The notes: generated by a model not told the origin, from the letters alone. Positions 1 to 13,200 are shown, counted from the stretch's first letter. The stretch: 64,000 bases of DNA from Galerina marginata (GCA_023014335.1 JAECYW010000030.1:372001-436000); one strand, 5' to 3'. Program-made: numbers and translations.

Positions 1-2
1 AT

Positions 3-1005
3 AGATTAACTGCAATAAAAGAGGCTGGGATGGCCACTTTTGGAGAACGTTGGGCTACCGATGCAGGTTTTGCGTCCGTAATCTTTGATTATCGCTACTT
101 CGGAAAGTCGGGTGGAGAGCCTCGTAATTTGGTGAACCTCGACAAACAGTTAGAGGATTTTCGGAGTGTTGTGGAGTGGGTCCGCAGGCAAGATATATTT
201 TTGGACACGAAAATAGTTGTTATGGGTAGCGCCATCGCTGCGCTTAATGCGACCCGATTAGCGCTAGAGGATCCAGCAATAGCCGGAGTTATGGTTCACT
301 CGCCGGTCCTTGATGGTGAGTGATAAATATATCTATCCGGATGCAAATTTTACAGACGGAATCCATGTACAGGCTTTGCAACAGTTCTTGCTGCGGGTTT
401 TAATCCCTGGCTCATTTTTTGGGCCATTGTGGATAAAATCAGATCAATACTTGGCCTCAGTCCGCTTCTCATACGCGCAGTAGGAAAGGGGAGTGAATTC
501 GCATTCCTTAATTCGCCAAGCTCGTATGCAGGTCGGTATATTACTGTCCTAATTCTGTATTTACTTACAATGCTTGAAAAGGATTTGTTGACATGTACAA
601 GGATAGCCCAGTTTCCTTCAGCGATACCCCAAACCTCCTCTCTCCTTCCTTCGTCTTCCAGATGGTTAGCATTCGACCTGGCCTTCAGCTGAAGAATGCG
701 AAATTCCCCCTTCTGTTGGTATCACCCCAGCACGATGATATCTCACCTGTTAGCATTTCAAAGGATATAGCCAGAGAGGCGCCAGGAAGTATGTCCAAAA
801 GCCTCGACCTAATAAACTTGTCTCCTGACTAACCAAAAATCACAGATGTTACGTTGGTTGAATGTCAAGGTGGGCACTTCGACGTCATGCCTGGAGGAAA
901 AGTATGTGGTTGTTCTCGTAATTCCATAAGTCAGCTAATGAAAATCAGGGATTCGAAACCAATATAGGAGCCCAGGTCGAGTTCTTACGGAGGATTAAAG
1001 GATAG
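3..1005 (+). CDS. alpha/beta hydrolase, 5'-partial, nucleophile Ser absent
   Basis: This is the 3' part of an alpha/beta-hydrolase of the kind often annotated as fungal S15/DUF-type hydrolase. The reading frame is open to the window edge, so the true start lies outside. Exons can be read at about 3-313, ~352-530, ~592-790, ~845-901 and 949-1005, with GT-AG introns. Core-fold landmarks are FDYRYFG after strand 4, a late-strand acid in SPQHDDISP, and the C-terminal catalytic His in GGHFDV. The nucleophile elbow, expected as G-x-S-x-G, reads G-S-A-I-A. Ser is therefore replaced by Ala and the last Gly by Ala, so classical hydrolysis looks impossible. Either a pseudoenzyme or an allele on its way to decay. 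Substrate unknown. Confidence 0.75.
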
Positions 1006-1612
1006 TCGTTAGAATCTAGTTCAAATTAATGGCTGTCACTTCGATACCCATATCCCCTTTTTTTGTCTAGACATTACAGTTGGTCCAATCTGTTTTAGAT
1101 AGGCATTCCTCTACTCGCTATACCTCCCAACAGTACGGCGAGGTCCATAATTTCTAAATGACGGGGATAAGCCTTTACATTCATCCCCGGAATATAATTG
1201 GTTGGCTTCATGTTCTGGAAGTGCCTCAATGATTAAGTATTTGACAGCGCTTTCAATCTTCTCCCAAAGGAGTTGCTCATGGCTTTCACTGGCAGTCAGG
1301 CTTCACTGAGAAAGTAAATCTCATCAATAAGGCAATATTCCGTACGAAATGTGGTGCCCCAACTTAGGACATATTAAAAATGTCAAAATCTATTTAGGGG
1401 AGGCGAGAAAAGCACGGGCTATCCTCTTTTACTTTTTCAGCTTACTCGGATTTGAATACTACAAATGTTCAACGCTGACTACACTCAAAGTTGCTCAAAG
1501 AGTTCAACTTCTCTTGTTACGGCTGAGATTATTCTCCTCTACTTGACTGCCAGTTGGTGGCTGTCAGATTGAGCCACCTTAGGTGTATTGGCCTCAGCGA
1601 ACTAGACATACG
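1006..1612. other. intergenic, nothing recognised
   Basis: No coding exon, RNA or repeat was recognised between the hydrolase stop and the LTR element. It holds the presumed hydrolase 3' UTR. Confidence 0.5.
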
Positions 1613-1617
1613 CGAAT

Positions 1618-1848
1618 TGTTGAAATCAGATCTGCAAACGCGTGATCATCTCAAGATCAGCGAGGGGAAAGCAAAGAAAGATAAGATTTCCGGTTGGCCT
1701 CTGTGACGGCAAGAGGGCAAACGGATGGGGGGTAGAGTACAAAAGTAGACTACTTTATGTACTGTAAACTACAAAATAATCACCTGATAATAACCGGGTG
1801 TTCATCGCCGCATTGCGCATGCTCGCACAGCCACGCAATATTCCAACA
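1618..1848. repeat. 5' LTR of the TRIM-like element
   Basis: 231 bp, TGTTG..CAACA ends, preceded by target duplication CGAAT. Matches the copy at 2940-3170 base for base as read. Confidence 0.9.
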
Positions 1849-2939
1849 CACTCCCTCGAGCAAAGCAATGTGCATAAAGCACTCCCTGAAGCGAAAGGGT
1901 GTCCCGAAAACATGAAATAAAAATCAATAAAAATCTTCATCAACTTCAAGAGAAAGAGAATAAAAAAGCACTCCCTCAAACCATGCAAAATCCTAATCTC
2001 CGACATCCAGACGATGGTCCATGCCTCTGAGGGCTCCGACAAGCGAATTTTAGGCGATAGGCAATGCAAAAATCTTGAGTCCAGCAGGAAAATTAGAATG
2101 GAAACATGAATAAAACGAAAGGCACGCGGGGTCCTCTTCGTAATAGCGGCGGGCGCGGCGGTGCTGAAACAAATTCAACGGGGCGATGGGGGTCGGCATC
2201 AACGTGAAAACAGAAAGGGGAAGCGGGTAAAATCGAATCCAACGAGGGCAGCGGGGGGCGGGGGGCGGAATAATCTGCAAATAAAAAATCTTGACAATCC
2301 AATGAAATGGCAGGTAGGCGTCGGCGAAATAAATAGGCGCGCACGCGGGGCAGCCTTCTTCGGCGTCTCGAAAGGGGGTCCAGCCAGTGGAAATCCTCGA
2401 AATCCTCCAAAACTCGTCTCCAAGTCATCCAACAAAATCAATCACAATCTTCAAAGTCGGTGTCCTTCAAAAATCGTGCCTCCAAGCCTGAGGACTTAAG
2501 CGCGCGCCTATCTTCGAGGCGGCTTTTCTTCTTCGGCATGCGCTGATCTCGACAGCGACTTGTCTTCGTTAATGTGCGCCGATCGTCAACGGCGGCTCTC
2601 GTACGAAACATGCGCCGATCTTCAACGGCGGCTTTTCTTCTCCACGGAATAGCGGTTCCGGGGCCGTCTTCTGCAGGTTTAGCGGCTCTGCAGCCTTCTT
2701 CTGCCTCAGCGTCGACACGCGAGGGCTTCAACGGGGTGCGCTTCGAGCAAGCGGCTTGTCTTCGGGCATCGGAAACGAAATCGGCCCGGCAGGGAGACGT
2801 CGAATCGCGAGTCTTCAACTCCAGCGAGATCCGAGAGGTCGAGTGATCAGGTTACGGCGGCGGCGAGCGAACGAACCAGAAAGCGTCGCAACGGGGTGTA
2901 TGTGAGACTGACCCACCCGAGAGGACAGGCATCCGTTTG

Positions 2940-3170
2940 TGTTGAAATCAGATCTGCAAACGCGTGATCATCTCAAGATCAGCGAGGGGAAAGCAAAGAA
3001 AGATAAGATTTCCGGTTGGCCTCTGTGACGGCAAGAGGGCAAACGGATGGGGGGTAGAGTACAAAAGTAGACTACTTTATGTACTGTAAACTACAAAATA
3101 ATCACCTGATAATAACCGGGTGTTCATCGCCGCATTGCGCATGCTCGCACAGCCACGCAATATTCCAACA
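2940..3170. repeat. 3' LTR of the TRIM-like element
   Basis: Second identical 231-bp LTR, followed directly by target duplication CGAAT at 3171-3175. Confidence 0.9.
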
Positions 3171-3175
3171 CGAAT

Positions 3176-6100
3176 GAGATTGGAACTTTCATTTCGATCG
3201 CGTCTCTCTCTCCATGCCGAAAAAAGCATGGGTCTGCTTACGTAGCTATGTAGGTCAGGTGCATCAAACCACAACATTCACATACAATGCCCGTTTGCTT
3301 TCTTCCTTCCTCCCCCATGCTCTCGACGACCGCCTATTCTCTTGTTTCTGCCCGGATGGATGCCAACATATAAAGGGATCGAGGAATTGAAATGGGCCCT
3401 GTCCTCCGAGTTGACCTATGCTTGACTGGTCTAGGGCCGGGTTCGTCCGTTTTTCCTCATCGTTCACATTGCTATAACCATCTTTTCTGTATTTCCTTCG
3501 TTTAGATTTTTCTGAAAAACCGTTGGCTGTGAAGGGATCAGAATATGCGCGTCTATGGAACACGTTTAATGTCATCTCGACTTCTGCTCCGTCGGGAATT
3601 GGTTGAAGGCATACTCTTACAACTTCGATTACATTTCCCGAAGGAATGTGGTGTGTCAACGTCATTACTTTACCCTCAACTCTTTGCTATTCAGACTTTA
3701 CTCTATGATTCCTTGACCTCATCAGCTACCAAGGGGCCCACCTCGTTCCAAGTTCCATGGCGTTGCTCACTGGAATCGGTGGCCAAAATAAGTTGCTGCG
3801 GGAAGCAACGCGAGGCTTGTCGCCATCTTTCTTCCCCGTGAATGATGGTAACATGCCTTTTATCTAGATCATGTTCTTCTTTCCGATTGCTTTTTCGTCC
3901 TTCAATCCGTCTTACTAGTACCGGCCTGTGTCCGAATCTCGCCCCAAACTACCACTGGCACCGTCACCTACCATTGTTTGGTTGCTTTGCGGGAAAGCGT
4001 ACATCGAGTGGAATTTACTGCCTGTTTATTCGTCTACCTTGTCTATACTTGATTGTCCTTCATGATTGTCGATCTCGACATTTATCCTGTTTCCCAATCA
4101 TGCTCACTTGATTAAACCTGCATAAACGCTACCCGTACTACCAAAGTCGGTTGGAGTTAAGTGTCATTTTTGTCCATTAAATTTATACCATTTTTCTTAT
4201 CTGCGCCTCCCGTTCAGAAAACCTCCAAATTTTTGTTTAGGGAGTGCCGATAATAGAGATTTATTGAATCGATTTCTCATGAATTCGTTTCATTCATTGT
4301 AGTGCGAGGTGATGTTGATACATTTGAGTATTACCCGTTTCAGACTTTTGTCTCAATTCCAACCAGAAGTGAAACACGGCTACCAGACCTATTCTGCTCG
4401 TAACAACGTTCTCGAACAAGCACGCCGCCTCAGTTCCATGGCGAACAGCATATCATAGCAGGATAACCCAAACGGGTAGGAGTGCGACTGCGGCACCGGG
4501 CCATGCAAATGGTGGCTTTCAGTTTCTTAGCCTGGAGAGTCGGTTGTGCCTTACATACCTCTCGGGGCATGGGTTTTGATGCTGCTGCTACCACCGTCAA
4601 TTACCGGTCCAAGTCATTCCGGCTACGAGGACATCGATCGAAACTTTCTCGATCGCAGGCGTTATTTATATGTCCGACGTTTGTCTTGTTGAGGGCAACG
4701 ACTTGAGAAGGACTAATCTAGATCACGTCAATAACCGTATGCTGGATCGCTATCTGCAGCTGAAGAAGCTTGACGTGGCATTCCTCTCCTTCGTAGAAAG
4801 GAGACGCCAGCTAGGGCAGCCAGCCCTCTGAGTCTAAGGTAGACGTTGCTCTCTCTCGTCTGCGTTTCCGTTGGTTTAACTGTTGCCCCTTTCTGGTCGT
4901 ACTGCTCGGAGAGTATTGTCGACGGTGGAAATCAGCGGTACTTATGATGGCAACACGGCGCCTCCGTGTATATCGAGGTACTCAGGTATATCGTTCCCAA
5001 ATCTTGTGACTGTGATGCTCTCGGTGCCCACTCCCTCTACCTATCCTCCTCCGTGCGTTACTGGTGCTAGTGACAGGCATAAACGCATAAACAGAGGAAC
5101 GGAGATGACGGAGATGAAACCGCACTCTTTCTGAGAACGGTCATCATTCATTTGTCCTTTACTACTGCAGCTTCGTCGGCAACAGACGCTGCACTTGCTG
5201 CAAGGCCAATCGCAGATTGTTCGGTCGCAGCTACATACCAACTGGGGATTTACGGTATCATTTACCTCCACACCATTTCTCGGAATTACTACAATTCCTG
5301 ACCGATTCCAGCTCATCGTTGCTGTTGGACATGACCATGTAATACCCCGTACAGTTCTCTACAACCAATTTCTCTGATCGTTGTTCGGATTAAGTATAGT
5401 ATCCCCTGCTTTTCAACCATCACGATCTCAATGTCGACATTTGCTTGGGGATCAAGTTAAGCCTGGCTTCCTGTCCTTTACTACCCTTGCTCTGGCGTCT
5501 CAGGGTGCGTGTTTCTCGTTAGAAACTAATCATAAGATGCTGATGACCCTTTTTTTGGGTGGCCTCTGAATCTGGGCGTCGACCCCGCCCTTTTTTTTCG
5601 GCTGGAACAACACAGGTAGCTCACTTTACCTTCGTGTCGCAATAGCATATCACAATTTACTCTAGAATTTCCCTCGAACAAACCTCTGACGGTCTGTATT
5701 TTTCAAACCTTGCTGGTCTTTCTCCCAGCCGACCTTCATGAGAACGATCACCATAACCACTGTATATATTGGCAACTAGCGCTCCAGACGGTCGACTTCC
5801 GTCCTATAATTCGCGTTTTCTGCGTTTCAGCTTCGTTCCTTTAGTCGATTTCTTTTCCTGACACTACACGATCCTCCCACGCAGCCTAAATCGTATATTT
5901 AACAAGATGTGGTATGTGGTGTCTCTCCCAGGTCGTTAAAGTTTGACTTTCATCATATTCAAAGACCAGACCGATTTTATTTGGTCGCAAGCTTGTCCAA
6001 CTGTTGCAGTTTCAGCTTATTTTTTTTTCGACACTTCGCTTTAAAGTGCATCTCAGCAACCTAGCTGCCCTAGGCAGTACAGGATTCTACAAATTCGCTT

Positions 6101-7373
6101 TCGAAATAGTGGTAAGGCGAGATAATAGGAGTTAATGTTGCTAAAACCGGTTCTGCGTCCCTGCTTACAAGAAGTCGACAACTCGACTTCATATTGATTC
6201 CATTGACACAGATTGACAGGACTCTATTTTTAGACTATCTACTTCGCAGAATTACTGGCCGGCGCCTCTGAGGTCTTGCTTCAGATCTGCTTCGCGGCAA
6301 TCCTCAGTTGCTCTGTTTTAACTGATACGTCGATGTTAAGAACCCGAAATGTACATAGGTGGGCACACTATACAGGCCAGTCTCACCCGCTCAGATTCCC
6401 GAGCGAACTGATCACGCATCACCCCCGTGGTTTTCTTGTTAGTAGCATCTCAGAATGTAATTGAATCTCTGAACTGGAAGGATGCAGGTAAAAATAGTAT
6501 CTTCACCTTCAGAATTCAGTCTCAGCCCTGGCCACCGATCAAACCCGTGCAGCTCTACCCCAATCATATTCATGTGTGGTGATATAGGAACGTGATGCAC
6601 CAATGACGCCCTACCCACGAGCTTTCAAATGAGCCCAAAAACATAATTTTTGGCTCATAACTTTGTGGGCGGCTCGGCTGCGGAAGCCGTGATGATACGG
6701 TTATTTCCTTGGACGGATGAGTTCAGCGTCACTGACACTTATGGGGCGAATGCAACCATACATTATGTTAAAACTCGTGTTTTGGTTCAGCACCCAGTGG
6801 ATTCTTACCCCAGCTTTTCTAATTATCCGCGATAGCCACCCAGAACCGTAGATGGATCTGTAAAAAGCGGTCAACAAGTTTCTTAGTGAATAATCCTCAT
6901 ACTGTATCTGGAATTTAATGGATATGTGATAAAACCTTCAAACAGATAGAATTTCGTCTGAGGATACGGGGCTCGATGATTCCCTGGCCAAACCTCCTAA
7001 GCATGTGGTTTGAAAAGATTATTATCATAGCCGCCATGTGCCGCCACGTTAGAAATATACGACTTCTTCGAATTTTGTGAGCCCAAATACAAACTGCATG
7101 GCGGAGACTTTGAAATTTGATCTTTGAAAGGGTAGGTATGACGAAAAATCTAAGTATCTACTGATTCTTAGTTAAAAAAAGTCATCGAAGGTAAAATCAG
7201 ATCAGACTATTTTTCTCCGTCTATTTTGGGTTATTGGAGTCATGAACATGCTCAGTATGTCCCCTTGGGAGGCGATCAAAATCGAAGGCACATTCGACGG
7301 TCGCTATCGTTGGCGGCTGAATTAGACCGCTTTATTGGGGAAACGGAGATCCTGGCGCAGCTCAGCGATTTAG
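3176..7373. other. 4.2-kb gene-poor stretch
   Basis: No spliceable gene was recognised on either strand. The longest open frame is on the minus strand (3264-3665, 133 codons, Lys/Arg-rich middle). It matches nothing I know and has no convincing flanking exons. The stretch may hold decayed mobile DNA but shows no repeat pair that I could find. Confidence 0.4.
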
Positions 7374-7380
7374 TATAAAA
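7374..7380 (+). promoter_or_regulatory. TATA box of the small secreted protein gene
   Basis: TATAAAA lies 77 bp upstream of the ATG at 7457, followed by a short leader. The position fits a strongly expressed secreted-protein gene. Confidence 0.55.
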
Positions 7381-7456
7381 CGAGAGAGAACAGGCACTTC
7401 ATTCCTCAGCTACCTATATCGCCACAACCAGATATTACAACCCAAATCCTCTTACT

Positions 7457-7992
7457 ATGCTTTTCAAGTCAGCCAGCTTACTTGTCCCCCTTGTCGCTGC
7501 CATGAATGTGCAAGCGATTTGCGGAGGTTTTAATTTTGGTATTGGAAATGTTAGGTCTCTTGGTGGTGGGGTCAACCAATGTAAGTACTGTATTTATCCT
7601 GCTCGGATTCCAAGTTTACTTAATGGTATTTGTGATTTTCATAGGGGACTTCTTCGATGACAGTTGCAATGTCGTCGATGGCATAACCACCAATCAGAAC
7701 CCCTGTACCGAGGGTATTTTCGGATGCAGCCCTCCACCCATTTTCAACCGGTATATGAACTCTTTCACTCATCTTTGGTAAGCGAAATTTAAGGCTGCCA
7801 GCGACTTGTGTGCTCATGAGGCTGGTGATATTTTTCAGATACGCATGTCGCATGGACCCTAGCTCTGGAAGGTGTGGCAACACGGTTGTCTCTGTCTGCG
7901 TGAGTTTGCCAAACTGTGGCTCGAGATTCATCATGTCTTAAACTGTTTTCTAACATTCAAACCTGCTGCAGTGCCGAAATGATGGAAATTGA
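7457..7992 (+). CDS. small secreted cysteine-rich protein (8 Cys)
   Basis: A four-exon gene for about 103 residues. Residues 1-20 form a signal peptide (hydrophobic core LLVPLVAA, likely cut after VQA). The mature part holds eight Cys, ending VCCRNDGN. Exons as read: 7457-7580, 7645-7750, 7839-7899, 7972-7992. An alternative donor at 7778 would keep nine more residues but creates a TGA at the junction, so the donor at 7751 is preferred. A TATA box sits 77 bp upstream. The layout fits the small secreted proteins that agarics make in large numbers, possibly effector-like, but no function is known to me. If homologs use the 7778 donor, this copy is a pseudogene. Confidence 0.65.
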
Positions 7993-9585
7993 GCCTGCGT
8001 AATTTCCGTTCGTTTAACATGAGAGCGCTCCGCTTTAAACTCTCATATTATATTAGTAACTGTGAATTTTCCAGTAAATGTAACACGAATGCTCGATAAG
8101 TTCTGTTTAGTTACAGCTAGACTGAGGACTTCTATCCTGCCCAACTCCTGACAACATGTATTAGGCTAGTACGGCCAAAGACCAAAGTCACCGAACAGTT
8201 GCCTCTCGTCCCCCGATCCATCGAAAAATTAGACGTTACGGACACGGAGGAAACGACTGCACAACCACAGAGCGATTCAACGGCTTCTACACCAAATGCA
8301 TTATGTGCTTTCTTTTGAACCTGTGATACACCTTCCCCGATTACCTGGTAATATTTTCAATTTTCTATGGTCCGTGCCGCATGCGAAGTTTGCCCTTTGA
8401 GAGGCTTTCGCCGAGAATGACCTGTACCAGAACAATGGGAATCTGCACAACCACACACGCAGTCCATGGACATACTTCGAAGACAGTCGAAAACATTTAT
8501 CGTCAAGCCAATCTCGATGCTAATTGTTTTGAGCATTGACGATTTTGCGGACATTTTCTTACATTCATATAATACTCTTCTGATTGTGAAATGTACGCAC
8601 GGTTTGACGCGCTTATGGCCCTTCCCTCCGGGTGGCAAAGTCATGGTGAAATATAGCGTTTCGACCCCGAACCATTTCATCGAAACTCTCTACAAATCAT
8701 TTTTTTCAACCAATTTTATTGCACGTTTTTCAACATTCTGAATCAGTTAAAATAAATTACAATTTATTGACTAAAACTTGAACTCGTCGGACTTACCTTG
8801 TAATCACGCCTTCTGATACCTGTGCAGCCGCATTTAGGCGAAATCCATCACAAGCATGGATCTGGGGATTATAGAAGGCAGATCTGGGTGTCTGAATTAT
8901 ATTTGCATCCAAAAAACCTGTGAATAGTAGTGAAGAGGGTTGTAACCACTGAAATTCGCCAGTGACTCGGAGGGTTTCGTGCAGGTGGAGTGGCTGGAGG
9001 ATCAACTTTTATTATTAACATAGTAAGACAGGTACCAGAGGCTTCAGTAAAGCATGCAGTTTAAATTGAGAAAGAATCGGTGTTGAGTTGATTTGGGTAT
9101 GTAGCAGAAGCGGTTGTCGAGCATCAGTGATTTCGACGAAGTCTGACGCGACAAAAACGTAAAATTGATCCGCGCTCCACTGTTCCCAGCCGTCACCCGG
9201 AGATGCTCTGCAGAGTTCAAAAGCTAATGGCTTGTCACCAGCGTATATTCAATGCTATATCGTCTATCCATCCCGTGTCAATGAAATACTGTAACTTGGG
9301 AGAAGTATTATTTTATTCGCCGATCGTGCAGTGCTAGAACGCAAGGGCTGCGGAACACGGGACCACCCGCCAGAACAAAGTTTGACATCTCAGAGATCAA
9401 CATGGTTGCCTTCTCAGTTGGCTCCGTCTTGAGATAAGAGAGGTATTGTTGGTGAAATAAGCAGCTGTACCAGGGCTGATCAGATTCGGGTACCTCTATG
9501 ATTGTCAATGAAACTCTTTCACCTATTACGGTCTGTGAGGTCAAAAATCCTTTAACTTGTTTCACCCAGTGCTTAACCGATTGCT
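7993..9585. other. intergenic, no gene recognised
   Basis: Two short minus-strand open frames (8793-9005 and 9308-9565) do not resemble known proteins and cannot be joined convincingly. Nothing else was seen. Confidence 0.4.
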
Positions 9586-10209
9586 ATGCCGCGACAATTC
9601 TCTAAGTTGACGAAGCTATATAACCACCATTCAGGAGGATTAAACCACCCACAAACTTCAAGACTTCTCAATCGACCAGCAATGTACGTCAATAACCCAT
9701 ATGCTCAGGCTGGTTGGCACAACCCAGAAAATCCAGTCTCTATCAACAATGGACCATGGCGCCCCAACGCATTGCATGCACCAACATTTGGGGCTCTGCC
9801 TTCACCGACGGACTGTCCTCAGTCTATACTGGCGTTTGAATTCAGGTTCGGTTCGAAAATCGGTCAAAGCGTGCTTAACTGCACTGTTTTTGGGCCAAGG
9901 CAGCTTAAATTCTTCGACATCCAAACCAACTCTTTTGGACATACAATAATATCTAAACCAGGAAAACCATTTGCGGCCATTCAGTGGAGTCAAACTCAGA
10001 ACAATTGCACAGTTGAAGCAAAGGGTGTTGTTTCTCTTCAGCGCGTGGGTCAATTTTTACTTCTTTCTCAGGACCAGAGGTATGTTATTTCTCGGAAACT
10101 GTGTAAATTTCGTTAATTACTCTTTCCCTCAAGCGTTAGATCCATGTTCATCTGTGGGAAATCGTATACCTGGATTCCACGCCAAAGTGGGATTTACGTG
10201 GGTCAATAA
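9586..10209 (+). CDS. DUF6593-like protein
   Basis: Two exons (9586-10079 and 10134-10209, intron GTATGT..AAG) encode about 189 residues. The first ~80 residues are Asn/Pro-rich and low in structure. The rest reads like the basidiomycete DUF6593 fold: a beta-rich pattern with LNCTVFGP, an inner IQWSQ strand and a final R-S-M-F-I-C-G-K-S-Y-T-W hairpin. That C-terminal hairpin appears only after splicing, which supports the intron; reading through it gives a frame that ends at 10116. The family is expanded in mushroom genomes and its function is unknown. No signal peptide or membrane segment is seen. Confidence 0.6.
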
Positions 10210-13200
10210 ATTTCTGATTAACTAGCAACCCTAACATCCTGGGTATGGACTGTCTAGCTTTATAGTTCCGGACCTAGTGCTCCGGAGGAATATGCTCGAG
10301 CTAGCATTGCACAGGACATGACGGGGGTGTTGCTCGAAATTACGAGTGAAGCGTTCCAGGCGGGCCTTTTTGAGCCTTGCATCATTGCAACCACTCTTTT
10401 GTTCAGCGGCCGGCGCTTTGACTGACGCTTGTGTCTGCAAGCAGACACTTCTTTTGCATCGAATAGGATCTCTCATACCAACTTGTATCATTTCATTTCA
10501 GAATTCCCAGCTTTTATCAGCATCATTTCTGCCGCATTGTAGCCGTACACCATCCCTTACCCACTATACCCACATACATTTTCTCTCCGTTTGTATCTAT
10601 TAGAATTAAGCCTTATTTATTTTGTAGCTCGGCTTGACTCCAATATACCTTTTGTGGATGATTATTCGCTGTTTCCGCCCACAATGCATCGCCAAACGAG
10701 CCCCGAGTGCACACTAATTTTCAAAGGCAGCGTTGCGTCTCTTGTTCGTTTTGTTAGACCCCAGAAGATCGACGGCAGATCTTGCCTCTTTTTACCACAT
10801 TATATGTATGAGCGTGAAAATGGCACGGGTTTGGTGGTCGGTTCACTCAGTTGAGGTGTTCCGGAATTGCTAGACTTGTTGGGGCTCTGTCTCGATGATT
10901 TTCTCCACCCTTTTAATTGAGGCGTTGCACATTTTGCGTTGCACATTTTGCGAGTCCAATTCCATACTTCCGCTCACACTGACTGGGCATCCGTAGGCAA
11001 TTGTTAAACCTGGCCAGTAAACAAAGTAGTACCTTCGTCCCAGGTGCTTGTTTTTCGGTGGAATAACCCCGGCGTGCCGCGTTAATGTATGATATCAAAG
11101 TGCATAATTTGGCCAAGTTTAAGGACAGACTTTCACTACTTCAGTATTTGTAGAGCAATGCATTAGATACACAAAAGGAGTCGGTAGGTTCACTTGCGCC
11201 TATGTTTTCACATTCGGACCGGACTAGGCACTAAGGCAGGGGCGAACCACGTGGCCTAACCCGCCTCAACGTTCTCACGACCTGGTCGATTTCTTCCTTC
11301 CTTTTACCCCCGCCTCTCCTCCGAGTCCCGCCAGCGCTGCAGCTGCCCGCCCTTCAGGTCGACGCCGGCCAGGTACGAATGCATTCGACTACAAGGAGGT
11401 ATATGTGAATCTTAGTATGGACGGTCTCCAAGAAACAAAGATAATTCTGACCAAGTTTGCTTCTACTAAATTCTAACCCCAGGTCCTTGTTCTGCGCATG
11501 ATAGGATAAACGTTGTTGAAAGTTGACGTCGTCTGACGCGACATATTGTAGGCAGAAAGGTCCCTTCTGTTGGATTTAAGCACTCCTATACCAAGGCAGT
11601 GTTCGCCTTCCTGCTCCCCCGACGCGCATTTTTGCCACAGTTCAAGGTATTCGATATGTCCCTCGAGCGTCTCAGTGACCAGTCTCCTAATCTGTCCCTT
11701 ATGCAGCTGCTATCTTCTCATGCTCTTATGCGGCCCACAAGTGTACCTCAGTACTGCGTGGTGGGTATCTTGATTTATTGTTAATCTTTTGATCGGCGCT
11801 GAAAGTCTTATTCCAGACATCGCGTCTCCGTGAAATCGTGGCTTTGAGTAACTCGACGCCGTGGATCTTGGTGAGCGTCGTGCCTTTTCCTTTTCTCGTT
11901 GACCAAGTTCTAAACGTCGTTAACCATAAACTTCTCTTCTCCCTCGAAGTTTCTTCTCTTATCGTTTCAAGGTGGCGACGTGGCAAGCAGTGGAAACGGT
12001 CGTATCACATCACTTAATATTGCTCCGTTCGTACTCGCGCCATGTCTAGCGCGAGCCATTCTGGAATGTGTCAAACGAGGCTGGTTGGCCTGGTGTCTCT
12101 GTAACCGCCGCCGAGATGCCTTTTTTTTTTGTTCGTTTCGAGGTCTTGATCGGTCCTGGGTGTAATTTGATTCAGATTTCATTCTTTGAATTCCTCCACC
12201 CTTTCTCTCTGCCTTTCTTCCATTTCTTCGTTTGGTATCTGTCGGTCTCCCGATATCTTGCCGTCGGCACGACGAATCTTCACCCCTTCAGTCCATGCTT
12301 CGGGTATGGATCCCTCAACGTCTTCGCATGAGGGTCTGGAAGAAAAACTTTCTGGGTGTCGCAGACCACGTACCTAGTGGAGGAGCGCCTACTCCAGTCC
12401 TAATTTGCGCTCGTATTTGCGCTCGCCGTTATTGGGCCGTGAGTAGCTCATGACATTATTTATCACCCTTGCTTCATTTTCTTTCCTTGTGATTTCCGCA
12501 TCATTCTGTATTTTTAATCTTCTCTTGAACTGATACAATTGCCTTCACGTTAACACAGCGCAAATTTTGGGAGGCCTTGCCAGAAATTACGCAGCTTTTC
12601 TATTCACCAGCTGTCCGTCTGTGTCATAGAAAACCAAGCCGCATTTCGTGTGGGAGAAGACTCCGCCGCCTTGTAGGTTGACGTACTCACCCCGGGGGTG
12701 CCAATGGAAATGCAAATTTCTTTGCTGATTTCCTGTTCGCTGGAAGTGGCGGCCGTGCGATTGTTCGAATCTAACATCGGGCTAATGAGTCGTCGGGAGG
12801 TTGCATGACGGTCGTCATGGCCAGCGCCGACATGCAGTCGCAATGTGTTATCGACCAGATCGCCCGGGATTTACGCGATTGTATGGGATCCACCGGCATT
12901 TTCTTTCATTTATAACTTGACCTGCTTTCATCTTTCATCTTGAAGGTTTTGACGAGGAGCTCTACCAATATTTCGTGCCTGCACATTCTCCAAGAGGTGG
13001 AGCCGGACAAGGCTCGTTTTAAATTTTTATCCAGCTGACCGGGATAGTGGTTGATTTGATTTGTCTCTCACTCAACGATACACCCGCGCGAAGGACAGAG
13101 AACACTGAACGGTACACAACTGCTTCTCAGTGCACATCGACTGAGTTCTGGTATTCTTAATGACGGTACATTTTGGGCTATAAACTTTGTGTCGAATTGA

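Larger units (their letters stand above)
1618..3170. mobile_element. non-autonomous LTR retroelement (TRIM-like), complete
   Basis: Two 231-bp direct repeats, identical by eye, flank 1,091 bp of internal DNA. Each repeat starts TGTTG and ends CAACA, the usual TG..CA inverted ends of LTRs. The element is bracketed by the 5-bp target duplication CGAAT (1613-1617 and 3171-3175). No gag, protease, RT or integrase is visible inside, so it must be mobilised in trans. The internal part is GC-rich in its second half and contains imperfect repeats of a motif like GCGCCGATC..CAACGGCGGC. A purine-rich GAGAGGACAGG (about 2920-2930) could serve as a polypurine tract. No primer-binding site was identified. 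Identical LTRs imply recent insertion. Confidence 0.9.

Noticed and set aside
1755..2846. Several 80-126-codon open frames inside the LTR element
   Set aside because: They overlap on both strands in GC-rich repetitive DNA and show no gag, protease, RT or integrase motif.
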